This document shows positions 1 through 7,610 of a stretch of 21,846 nt of DNA, piece by piece; the first letter of the stretch is position 1, and each line of letters begins with the position of its first letter. The position numbers and the translations under genes are program-made. Source of the stretch: CAZCFB01 sp964511535 (GTDB taxonomy: Bacteria > Myxococcota_A > Polyangia > GCA-2747355 > CAZCFB01); the NCBI GenBank assembly GCA_964511535.1, contig CAZEFW010000163.1:1-21846 (forward strand). Reading direction: 5' to 3'. The notes under the pieces are model-generated. The model worked only from the letters and a program-made list of their open reading frames with translations. It did not search any database and was not told the DNA's origin.

Positions 1-3000
1 CTGGTGCCGTTGCACCCGCTGGCGGTGTTTCACGAGGACGAGTACGAGAACGATGCGGTCGGGCTGCTGAACAAGACGATCCGGCGTACCCGCCGCGCGG
101 GCAAGGCGAGCGTTGAGGAGACGCGCCGCGCCGACTACCTGAACTACACCACTGGCGAGAACCTGCCGGGGCTGGACACCCGGTCGGCGCTGACGGCGCT
201 GCTCGGCAGGCTGCGTGATCAGCAGGTCTCCGAGGAGGATCTGCGCAACGCCGAGGACCGGAGCATCGCCAGCGGCCAGGACGAGCTTCCCGAGGACATC
301 GTCTCCGAGGGGGCGGCCATCGGCGACTTCGAGCTGCTGGAGGAGATCGGCCGGGGCGGCATGGGCATCGTCTACAAGGCGCGCCAGCGAAGCGTGAACA
401 GGCTGGTCGCCCTCAAGGTCCTCCCGCCCGCGCTGGGCTCGGACCAGACCACGCTAAGGCGATTCCGGCAAGAGGTGGCCGTGCTGGCCCGCTGCGACCA
501 CCCCAACGTGGTGCGCATCTTCACCTCCGGCCATGACGGAGACCGCAACTACTACTCCATGGAGTATGTCGACGGGGCCGACCTGGGCCAGATGTCCCGG
601 GTGCTCTCTTCCTGGCGCTCTGGCGGCGCGGCCATGTGGGAGGGCCACCTCGCCGCGGCCGCTTCCTCGAGCGGCAGTGGTCTGCCCCGGATTGAGAGCT
701 CCGATCAGCTCATCCCACCCAGCGAGCAGAAAGAGGACCTGCCAGCGCTGCCTTCGGATGTGAGCGCCGGGCGCCGGTTCCACACGCGCCTGGCAGAGCT
801 TTTCGCGGACGCGGCCAGCGGCATCGCACACCTGCACAAGCACGGGGTGCTCCACCGCGACATCAAGCCGGGCAACCTGATGCTCACCAGCAAGGGCGAC
901 CGGCTCGTTGTCATGGACCTCGGGCTGGCCAAGCTGGAAGATGCCTCCCGCGGCCTGACCGGGAGCCAGGTCAATGCGCTCGGGACGCTGCGGTACATGG
1001 CGCCCGAGCAGGCGATGCAAGACGCCCCCATCGATTTCCGGGCGGATATCTATGGGCTCGGGGCGACGCTGTATGAGTTGGCGACGGGGCACCCCATCTT
1101 CCCGGGGAAGACCGAGACCAAGGTGCTCAGCCAGGTGCTGACCGAGTCTCCGGCGCCGCCCCGGTCGGTGGCGCCATCCATGCCCAGGGATCTGGCCACC
1201 ATCATCACCGTCGCCACCGCCAAAAGGCCGGAGCGGCGATACCCCACCGCGGCTGCCCTGGAGGCAGACCTGCGCGCCTGCGCCGCCGGGGAGCCGATCT
1301 CCGCCTCTCCCCCCGGGCTGCTGCGGCGAGCCGCGAGCTTTGCCCGGCGGTGGCCCGCGCTGACCTCGACCTTCAGCGCCCTGCTGCTCGTGGCCATCGC
1401 CGCCGGGTTGCTGTGGTGGAACCACATGCGGATCCGCGTCCAACTCTGCGTCAGTTACGCCCTTCAGTGGGAGGTCCCCACCTGTATCCGGCCGGCGTCT
1501 TCCCTGGATCGAAAGCGCCGAAGCGTGATCTACAAGTTTTACAGCACCATGGGCCAGCTCATGCAGATGCAACGGGTCAACAGCGCGAACAAGCGTACCC
1601 CGGACCGAGAGGGCGTGGCCATCCAGGATTTCAAGTATGACGCGCAGGGCAAGGTCCACCGGGCGACGTACCGCGATCAGAACCTGAAGGTCACGAGGAG
1701 GATTACCTACTCCGACAACCTCGGCCGGGCCGCGCATCTCGATGCGCAGGGGAGGCCGCTGCCCAGAACGAGTACCGAGGATATGGTTGTGCTCTCTGAG
1801 TTCGATGAGAAAGGACGGGCCATCAAGCGTCAATTTGCCGACGAGTACAACGCGTATCGCATGGACAGCGCGAAGTCTTACGGCTACCAGCTCGAATACG
1901 ACGACGCGGGGCAGCTCGCCTCCAGGACATCCCTTGATCTCGAGGGCGAGCCCATGCGAAACGGCCTCGGCTGGGTCAAGTCTGTGTTCGTTTACGATGA
2001 CCGGGGACACCTCACGAAGACGACTTTCCTGGATGAGGTAGGCGAGCCCGCCCTCGACCGGGCCGGCGCAGCGGGCTGGCGGGCCACGTATGACGACGTC
2101 GGAAACCTCACCGAGAAGACGTTCACGGACGGTCAGGGAAAACCGCTACCGTGCAGAAATGGCTACGCCACGATACGTCTCAAGTACGACGCTCGAGGAA
2201 ACCTCATCGAGGAACGCTACTTCGATGTCCGGGGTGAACCGGCGCTGAGCCGGGAGGGTATCGCCGGTTGGCGAGGCAAGTACGACAAGCACGGCAACAA
2301 CGTCGAGCGGACCTTCGTCGGGCTGGATGGGAAGCTCGCGCTGTACCCGACCGGCATCGCCGGGAGATGGGACAAGTATGATCAACACGGAAACTGGGTG
2401 GAGAGCCGCTACTTCGACCTCGACCAGCAGCCGACCCTGTGCAGGAGCGGCTACGCCGGTTGGAGAATGGAGTTCGACAGCGACGGCAACAAGATCAAGC
2501 GGCGATTTTTTGACCTGGACGGTAAGCCCGCCCTGCGCAGGGACGGAACCACGGGCTGGCGAAACAAGTTCGATACACAGGGCAGGGAGGTCGAGCGTGT
2601 CTACCTCGGCCCTGACGGCAAGCCAACCCTGAACGCCAAGGGCCGCGCTTACATCCGTCGCGTGTTCGACGCTCGCGGAGATAAGATCGAGTCCAAGTTC
2701 TTTGACGAGAAGGGCAAGCCAACCCTGGACCGGCTCGGCTCGGCCTGCTGGAAGCAGGAGTACCTCAACCACAAGGAGATCAAGCGGATCCACCTCGGGA
2801 TCCACGGCAGGCCCATCCAGACCGCCCACGGCTACGCCATACGCAGGCAGAAGTACGACGGGCGGGGAAACCTGATCCGGCTGAGCTACTTCGACCTCGG
2901 CGGCAAGCTGACCCTGCGCAAAGAGAATTACGCAATCCAGACCCGGGAGTACAACGGGCTCGGACTGGTGATCAAGACGCGGTTCTTCGACGTGAATGAA

Positions 3001-3894
3001 GTCCCCATCACGACCAAACTGGTGGACAAGGCGGGGTGGGAGGCGCGCTACGACGCCAGGGGCTTCCTGGTGGAGAAGACCTGGCTTGGCGAGGACGGCA
3101 AGCCTGCAGCAGTCAGGAACGGGTACGCCACGGAGCGGCACCGGTACAGCCCCCAGGGCGACGAGGTCGAGCGCACCTACCATGACGTGTTCGGCAACCC
3201 CAAAAACAGCGACGAGGGATTCGCCGCGCTGCGACGCAAATACGACGCCCGGGGATACGAGATCGAAAAGACCTTCCACGACGCGGCGGGGAAGCTGGTG
3301 AAGAACCGGGCCAACTACGCCATCAGGAGGCGCGCCTACGACTCGCGGGGGTACGAAACATCCCGCACTTTCTGGGGGCCGGACGGTGAGCGAGTCCAGC
3401 TGAATGATGGCTCATCGGGGTGGCGCTCCCTGTACGATGCTCGGGGATACGAGATCCAACGCCTTTTCCTTGGCCGCGACGGCAAGCCTGTTATGACCAC
3501 CGGGGGGTACGCAAGCTGGCGGCGCAAGCTCGACAGCCGCGGAAACGAGATCTTCCAGACATTGCTGGATTTCTCGGGGGAGCCCACCATGGGCAAGGAG
3601 CAGTACGCCACGAAGCGGAGTGTCTATGACCACCGCGGCCGCGCCACGAGGGTTTCATTTCATGACACGAGCGGGCAGTTGATCATTCGGCAGGGAGGGT
3701 ACGCCGGGTGGAAGGCGCGGTTCGACGTCATGGGCAGAGAGACGGAGCGGGCCTACTTCGGCGCGGACAACCAGCCATTGAACCTGGCAGAAGGCTACGC
3801 CACGATCGCCACGGAGTACGACGAATATGGCGAGAGGCTAGGTGTGACCTATACCGACAAGGACAACCTGCAGGTGACGGTGGATGCCCAGTAA
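1..3894 (+). CDS. Membrane-anchored Ser/Thr protein kinase with extracytoplasmic YD-like repeats (5' partial)
   Basis: The frame is open from the first base, so the gene probably begins upstream; residues are numbered here from the GTG at 4. A hydrophilic N-terminus (1-110) is followed by a Hanks-type kinase domain: Gly-rich loop GRGGMG (about 116-121), catalytic lysine in VALKV (K138), HRDIKPGN (D286), and DLG in place of DFG (D305). About 58 extra residues (199-256) lie between the hinge and the helix before HRD. One membrane helix (about 451-474) follows. The rest, to residue 1296, is about 21 tandem repeats of roughly 32 residues, each with a YD-x-x-G-N core and a D-x-x-G-K-P motif. By the usual topology of this family, the kinase is cytoplasmic and the repeats face the periplasm or surface. 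The repeats resemble RHS/YD repeats but are longer. The ligand and substrates are unknown. The kinase call is firm; the sensor role is inference. Confidence 0.93.
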   Translation: MVPLHPLAVFHEDEYENDAVGLLNKTIRRTRRAGKASVEETRRADYLNYTTGENLPGLDTRSALTALLGRLRDQQVSEEDLRNAEDRSIASGQDELPEDIVSEGAAIGDFELLEEIGRGGMGIVYKARQRSVNRLVALKVLPPALGSDQTTLRRFRQEVAVLARCDHPNVVRIFTSGHDGDRNYYSMEYVDGADLGQMSRVLSSWRSGGAAMWEGHLAAAASSSGSGLPRIESSDQLIPPSEQKEDLPALPSDVSAGRRFHTRLAELFADAASGIAHLHKHGVLHRDIKPGNLMLTSKGDRLVVMDLGLAKLEDASRGLTGSQVNALGTLRYMAPEQAMQDAPIDFRADIYGLGATLYELATGHPIFPGKTETKVLSQVLTESPAPPRSVAPSMPRDLATIITVATAKRPERRYPTAAALEADLRACAAGEPISASPPGLLRRAASFARRWPALTSTFSALLLVAIAAGLLWWNHMRIRVQLCVSYALQWEVPTCIRPASSLDRKRRSVIYKFYSTMGQLMQMQRVNSANKRTPDREGVAIQDFKYDAQGKVHRATYRDQNLKVTRRITYSDNLGRAAHLDAQGRPLPRTSTEDMVVLSEFDEKGRAIKRQFADEYNAYRMDSAKSYGYQLEYDDAGQLASRTSLDLEGEPMRNGLGWVKSVFVYDDRGHLTKTTFLDEVGEPALDRAGAAGWRATYDDVGNLTEKTFTDGQGKPLPCRNGYATIRLKYDARGNLIEERYFDVRGEPALSREGIAGWRGKYDKHGNNVERTFVGLDGKLALYPTGIAGRWDKYDQHGNWVESRYFDLDQQPTLCRSGYAGWRMEFDSDGNKIKRRFFDLDGKPALRRDGTTGWRNKFDTQGREVERVYLGPDGKPTLNAKGRAYIRRVFDARGDKIESKFFDEKGKPTLDRLGSACWKQEYLNHKEIKRIHLGIHGRPIQTAHGYAIRRQKYDGRGNLIRLSYFDLGGKLTLRKENYAIQTREYNGLGLVIKTRFFDVNEVPITTKLVDKAGWEARYDARGFLVEKTWLGEDGKPAAVRNGYATERHRYSPQGDEVERTYHDVFGNPKNSDEGFAALRRKYDARGYEIEKTFHDAAGKLVKNRANYAIRRRAYDSRGYETSRTFWGPDGERVQLNDGSSGWRSLYDARGYEIQRLFLGRDGKPVMTTGGYASWRRKLDSRGNEIFQTLLDFSGEPTMGKEQYATKRSVYDHRGRATRVSFHDTSGQLIIRQGGYAGWKARFDVMGRETERAYFGADNQPLNLAEGYATIATEYDEYGERLGVTYTDKDNLQVTVDAQ
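1879..3891 (+). repeat. About 21 tandem 32-residue YD-like repeats encoded in the kinase gene
   Basis: The protein repeats on a register of about 96 bases. The typical unit runs G-Y-A-x-x-R-x-K-Y-D-x-R-G-N-x-I-E-x-x-Y-F-D, then x-x-G-K-P-x-L. Units vary by one to three residues and differ in sequence, so this is an old expansion and not a recent slippage product. Two or three weaker units precede it (about 1620-1878). The gene stops directly after the last unit, with no C-terminal cap or toxin-like domain of the kind seen in RHS proteins. Confidence 0.85.
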
Positions 3895-4245
3895 GCCAGC
3901 TCTTGTCGCCTGGCCCGGAACCGGGGGGCGCGCCATCGCAGGCAGGTTGGCTCGATGGTTTGGAGGTGAAGGGTGAGACTCGAACCTGGCTCAACCACCC
4001 GATCATATCTGGCGGCCATGTCCTTGGCCCTGCCTGCGGCGCCGGGCAGGTGTGCTCAGCGGGCGCCTGCGTGCTGTCCTTATACCTTACCCCCCGGGAC
4101 TGCGGCGGCTGGAAAGGCGAACGCCAGCCAGCGATCCATGTGCTGCAGGTGAAGTAGCTCCTCGGGCCGACGCAACCCCGGCGCCTCCCGGCGGCTCTTT
4201 ATCTCGGGGGGCCATTGCCGGCGGCGCGGGAGCCCCAGGAGCAAC
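3895..4245. other. Intergenic region, 351 bases, no intact gene
   Basis: No convincing complete gene is present. A short GC hairpin (CCCG at 3914-3917 with CGGG at 3922-3925) follows the kinase stop but lacks a T tract, so it is a poor terminator. The stretch 4020-4109 looks like a gene remnant and is listed separately. The last bases carry the ribosome binding site of the histidine kinase gene (AGGAG at 4237-4241). Confidence 0.6.
4020..4109 (+). pseudogene. Possible remnant of a Cys-rich surface-protein repeat
   Basis: Read in the frame starting at 4020, the sequence gives PACGAGQVCSAGACVLS followed about eight residues later by DCGG. This matches the pattern of Cys-rich repeat proteins common in myxobacteria (C-x-x-G-Q-V-C-S-x-G-x-C followed by C-G-G-x-C). 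The expected Cys after VLS is absent, the frame has no credible start, and a stop follows at 4155-4157. It is either a decayed fragment or chance resemblance in GC-rich DNA. Confidence 0.35.
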
Positions 4246-5232
4246 ATGGATCAGGTGACCACATATATCGGCTGCATCGCAGCGGCGCTGCTCTTCGTGG
4301 CCCTCATCTGGCGCATGCGCGGCCGGCTGGCGGCGGAGCGATGCTCCCTGACCGAACGCCTGCAGCGGCTCGAAGGCCGCATCCATACCCTGATGGAGCA
4401 GCGCCTCGGGGCGCTGGACGACGCCAAGACCGCCCGGGTGCGGTCCGTGCGGGACCTGGCCGCGGGGGTGGCCCACGAGATCAACACCCCGCTGGGCGCC
4501 CTGCGTTCCACGCTGGATCTGGTGACCCGGGCGGCTCGGAGGGTGGCCGACGGGCGGTGCGGCGGGGACGGAGTCGGCGGGGACCGCGCGCGCATGCAGC
4601 GGGCCCTGCGCACGCTGGAACGGGTACTGCCCCTGGCCGAGGACGCGGTGGGCCGCATCGACGACGTGGTGCAGCAGCTGGCCCGCTTCAGCCACCTCGA
4701 CCGAGCCGATCAGGTGCCGGCGGACATCAGGGCCGGCCTCGAGGTGACCCTCGGGCTGCTGCGGCCCCCCGACGGCGACCCGGGCGATGGGCTGCGTCTG
4801 CGCCTGGACCTGAACGACGTGCCGCCGGTGATGGGCACCCCGGTGCGGCTGAATCTGGCGTTCCTCAACCTGCTGCTCAACGCCGCCGAGGCGGTGGACT
4901 GGTCCGGCGAGGTCTCGGTGGGCTGCCGCTCCGAGGGCGACGAGGTGGTGGTGACCGTCAGGGACCATGGCCGCGGGATCCCCGAGCATGCGCTGGAGCG
5001 GGTGTTCGAGCCGGGGTTCTCCTGCGGGAGTGGCCGCGACCGCCCGGGGCTCGGCATGCCCATCGCCCGCCGCATCGTCGAGGAGCACCACGGCAAGATC
5101 ACCATCCAGAGTCGGCTCGGCGAGGGCACGACCGTGGAGGTGCGGTTGCCGGTGCAGGACGCCAGGGCCGGGGCGCCGCGAAAGGAGCGGCCTGCCGCCA
5201 TGGCCCGCATGCTCCCCGCCGCCCCCCGCTGA
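4246..5232 (+). CDS. Membrane-bound sensor histidine kinase (orphan)
   Basis: This is a 328-residue histidine kinase. One N-terminal membrane helix (about 6-22) is followed by a charged, probably coiled-coil stretch (25-60) and the dimerisation/phosphoacceptor helix with AHEINTPLGAL (H77). The HATPase_c domain shows the N box LNLLLNAAEA (N212), the G1 box DHGRGIP, the F box VFEPGFS, a G2 box ending RPGLGMPIARRI, and the G3 motif GEGTTVEVRLP. Only a few residues precede the helix, so there is no periplasmic sensor domain; it may sense through the membrane or a partner. No response regulator gene is adjacent. ATG at 4246 is supported by AGGAG at 4237-4241. The signal is unknown. Confidence 0.93.
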   Translation: MDQVTTYIGCIAAALLFVALIWRMRGRLAAERCSLTERLQRLEGRIHTLMEQRLGALDDAKTARVRSVRDLAAGVAHEINTPLGALRSTLDLVTRAARRVADGRCGGDGVGGDRARMQRALRTLERVLPLAEDAVGRIDDVVQQLARFSHLDRADQVPADIRAGLEVTLGLLRPPDGDPGDGLRLRLDLNDVPPVMGTPVRLNLAFLNLLLNAAEAVDWSGEVSVGCRSEGDEVVVTVRDHGRGIPEHALERVFEPGFSCGSGRDRPGLGMPIARRIVEEHHGKITIQSRLGEGTTVEVRLPVQDARAGAPRKERPAAMARMLPAAPR

Positions 5233-5398
5233 TCACCTTCCCTCCCTCCCCCCCCGAGCACAAACTCCATCCTCCTCGTTCAACTTTTTTTCGCCCCCCG
5301 CAAAACCTCCGCCGGCCCTGGTGTCTCTGAAAGAGTGAAAGACGAACTGGCCCCGGAGCGGTCACGCTCTCGCCGGGCACAGCAAAAAGGACGGACAC

Positions 5399-6430
5399 AT
5401 GAAGTTCAGCCGCAGGAGCCTCCTGGCCGGGCTGGGGGCGGCGTCTGCCGCGGCGACGCTCCCCGCCCGCAAGGCACAAGCCAGCACAGACGGGTCGAAG
5501 TACATGACCCTCATCGATCTCAGCCGCTGCGACGGGTGCCCGCACCTCGACACGCCCGCCTGCACCCAGGCGTGCCGCGACGAGCACAGCGACCACTTCC
5601 CCGAGCCGGACCCGGCCATGCTCAAGGACTACTGGCCGCAGGACAAGCACGAGGACTGGAGCCACAAGCGCCATGTCACCGACCAGCTGACGCCGTACAA
5701 CTGGCTCGCCGTGCAGGACCTGAAGGTGGAGCATGAGGGGCGCGAGGCAGCCGTGAGCGTGCCCCGCCGCTGCATGCACTGCGACAACCCGCCCTGCGTC
5801 AAGCTGTGCCCCTTCGGCGTGGCCAAGAAGGACAAGGACGGCGCTGTGTACATCGACGAGCACGGTTGCATGGGCGGGGCCAAGTGCCGCACGGTGTGCC
5901 CCTGGAACATCCCCCAGCGCCAGGCCGGCGTGGGGGTGTACACCTACCTCGACCCGATGCCGGTGGGGGGCGGCGAGATGTTCAAGTGTGACGGCTGCCG
6001 CGACCGGGTCGCCCGGGGAGAGAAGCCTGCGTGCGTGCGCGCCTGCCCCCGCGGGGCCATGACCTTCGGGCCGCGGCACAAGATCATCGCCCGGGCCAAG
6101 GCCCTGGCCGAGCGGATCCAGGGGCACCTCTACGGCCTGGATGAAAACGGCGGCACCGCCACGGTGTATGTCTCGCCGGTGCCGTTCGAAAAGCTGGACC
6201 AGGCCATCGTCCAGAGCGCCGGCGGCGACGACAAGAAGCTCAAGCGGCTCAACCGCCTGCACCAGCCCGGAAACATGCTGGAGAAGCACAACGCCCTGGG
6301 CGCCGGCGTGCTGGCCGCGCCGGTGGTGGGGGCCGCCGCGGCCTTCGCCGCCGCCGTGGCCGCCAGCGACCGCAAAGAGAAGGCAGCCGACGGGCCCGCC
6401 GAACCGGAACAGACCAGCGAGGAGGAGTGA
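5399..6430 (+). CDS. Tat-exported four-cluster Fe-S electron-transfer subunit (FdnH/HybA-like)
   Basis: This 343-residue protein begins with a twin-arginine signal (SRRSLLAGL, residues 4-12; cleavage near 28). Four Cys motifs of the DMSO-reductase-family beta subunit type follow: I at C44, C47, C55, C59; II at C125, C128, C133, C137; III at C157, C163, C167, with Gly160 where the second Cys is expected; IV at C197, C200, C212, C216. Motif I carries an unusual seven-residue gap. A hydrophobic Ala/Val-rich segment (about 299-322) probably anchors the C-terminus, as in FdnH, and a charged tail ends it. It should pass electrons between a periplasmic partner and the cytochrome b encoded next. AAAGGA at 5386-5391 supports the start. 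It could serve formate dehydrogenase or another molybdoenzyme, but no catalytic subunit is adjacent. Confidence 0.9.
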   Translation: MKFSRRSLLAGLGAASAAATLPARKAQASTDGSKYMTLIDLSRCDGCPHLDTPACTQACRDEHSDHFPEPDPAMLKDYWPQDKHEDWSHKRHVTDQLTPYNWLAVQDLKVEHEGREAAVSVPRRCMHCDNPPCVKLCPFGVAKKDKDGAVYIDEHGCMGGAKCRTVCPWNIPQRQAGVGVYTYLDPMPVGGGEMFKCDGCRDRVARGEKPACVRACPRGAMTFGPRHKIIARAKALAERIQGHLYGLDENGGTATVYVSPVPFEKLDQAIVQSAGGDDKKLKRLNRLHQPGNMLEKHNALGAGVLAAPVVGAAAAFAAAVAASDRKEKAADGPAEPEQTSEEE

Positions 6431-6433
6431 GCC

Positions 6434-7594
6434 ATGACCACCAACACCCCCGACGACTCCTCCCACGGCCACCGCCAGCAGGTGGTGGTTCGCCACCCCC
6501 TGGCCGTGCGCCTGACCCACTGGATCATCGCCGGCAGCGGAATTGCCCTGCTCTTCTCCGGCTTCGGCGAGCTGCCCATGTACAAGCGGTATAACCTGGT
6601 CAAGCTGCCGGGCATGGCCTGGGCCAGCGACTTCGAGCTGAACCTGGTGATCCACTACGTGGCGTCCATCCTGTTCGTGGCGGCCGCCATGTTCCACCTG
6701 GTCTACCACTGGCGCCGGCGGGAGCTCGCCGCCCTGCCCCGCAAGGGCGACATGCGCGAGAGCGTGGACATCATCAAGGCCATGGTGCGCGGCAAGGCAG
6801 AGCCGCCCCACGGCAAGTTCCTGGCCGAGCAGCGCCTGGCCTACGCCGCCATGGCCGGCACCGCCGCGCTGCTGATCCTCACCGGTCTGGTGAAGGTCTA
6901 CAAGAACATGGGGGACATCACCCTGGCGCCGGCCGTCCTGCAGGGCGTCACCCTGGCCCACACCGTGGGCGGCATGCTGTTCATGGTGCTGCTGCTGGCC
7001 CACCTGGGCGCCTTCGCCCTGCGCGCCAACTGGCCGCTGCTGCCGTCCATGTTCTCCGGCAAGGTGAGCCGACGCTATGCCCGGGAGCGCCACCCGCTAT
7101 GGGACATCGACGGCGCTGGCGCCGGAAAGCGGCTCCCTGCCCCGCCGCTGTCACGCACCAAGGACATCCTGCGCCTGGCCCCGGGGGTGCTGGTGCTCAC
7201 CGGCGCAACCCTGGCCGCCACCGCCAGCCCCTGGTGGCTGCTGCTCATCGGCTTCGTGGGCCTCAACCTGCTGCAGTCGGCCTTCACCCGCTGGTGCCTG
7301 CTGGAGAGCATGCTGCTGCGGGCCGGCGTGACCTGCGAGTGCTTTGACGGCCGCCAGGAGCCGGGCACCACCACCCGCGAGATCCTGCGGCTGGCGCCCG
7401 GCCTGATGCTGCTGGCCAGCGTCGGGCTGAGCGCCGCCATCAGCCCCTGGTGGCTGCTGCTCACCGCGTTCGTGGGGCTGAACCTGCTGCAGTCCGCGTT
7501 TACCCGCTGGTGCCTGCTGGAGAGCCTGCTGCTGCGCGCCGGCGTGCCCGACCCGTGCGGCGCGGTGCCCGACCTTGAAGAGAACCACGGCTGA
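6434..7594 (+). CDS. Di-heme cytochrome b (FdnI-like) fused to two YgaP-type (DUF2892) membrane modules
   Basis: Residues 15-200 form a four-helix cytochrome b of the formate-dehydrogenase gamma type. H29 (in RLTHW), H74, H176 and H190 match the order and the 14-residue final spacing of the FdnI heme ligands. It should bind two b hemes and exchange electrons with quinone. The C-terminus carries two copies of a short double-helix module (about 245-299 and 317-372), each with SPWWLLL, FVGLNLLQSAFTRWCLLES and LLRAGV. This resembles the YgaP-like transmembrane domain. The two copies are nearly identical in their second halves, so the duplication is recent or homogenised. The start lies 3 bases after the previous stop, with GGAGGAG at 6421-6427 inside the upstream gene. 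The role of the fused modules is unknown. Confidence 0.88.
   Translation: MTTNTPDDSSHGHRQQVVVRHPLAVRLTHWIIAGSGIALLFSGFGELPMYKRYNLVKLPGMAWASDFELNLVIHYVASILFVAAAMFHLVYHWRRRELAALPRKGDMRESVDIIKAMVRGKAEPPHGKFLAEQRLAYAAMAGTAALLILTGLVKVYKNMGDITLAPAVLQGVTLAHTVGGMLFMVLLLAHLGAFALRANWPLLPSMFSGKVSRRYARERHPLWDIDGAGAGKRLPAPPLSRTKDILRLAPGVLVLTGATLAATASPWWLLLIGFVGLNLLQSAFTRWCLLESMLLRAGVTCECFDGRQEPGTTTREILRLAPGLMLLASVGLSAAISPWWLLLTAFVGLNLLQSAFTRWCLLESLLLRAGVPDPCGAVPDLEENHG
7166..7546 (+). repeat. Internal tandem duplication of the YgaP-like module (216-base offset)
   Basis: The segment starting TGGTGGCTG at 7232 recurs at 7448. Over the 99 aligned bases I count about ten mismatches, most at third codon positions. 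The first halves of the two modules are more diverged. A 17-residue linker containing a C-E-C motif separates the copies. Confidence 0.85.
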
Positions 7595-7610
7595 ACCGGA
7601 GGGACTGACC

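Noticed and set aside
454..2010. 518-codon minus-strand open frame inside the kinase gene
   Set aside because: It is antisense to the kinase catalytic domain and first repeats; no recognisable motif.
5233..5398. Terminator or riboswitch before the Fe-S gene
   Set aside because: A seven-T run (near 5285-5291) has no convincing stem before it, and no riboswitch-like pairing was seen.
5099..7093. 664-codon minus-strand open frame across the Fe-S and cytochrome b genes
   Set aside because: It is antisense to well-supported genes with catalytic and heme motifs, and its composition is Gly/His/Val-rich with no domain.
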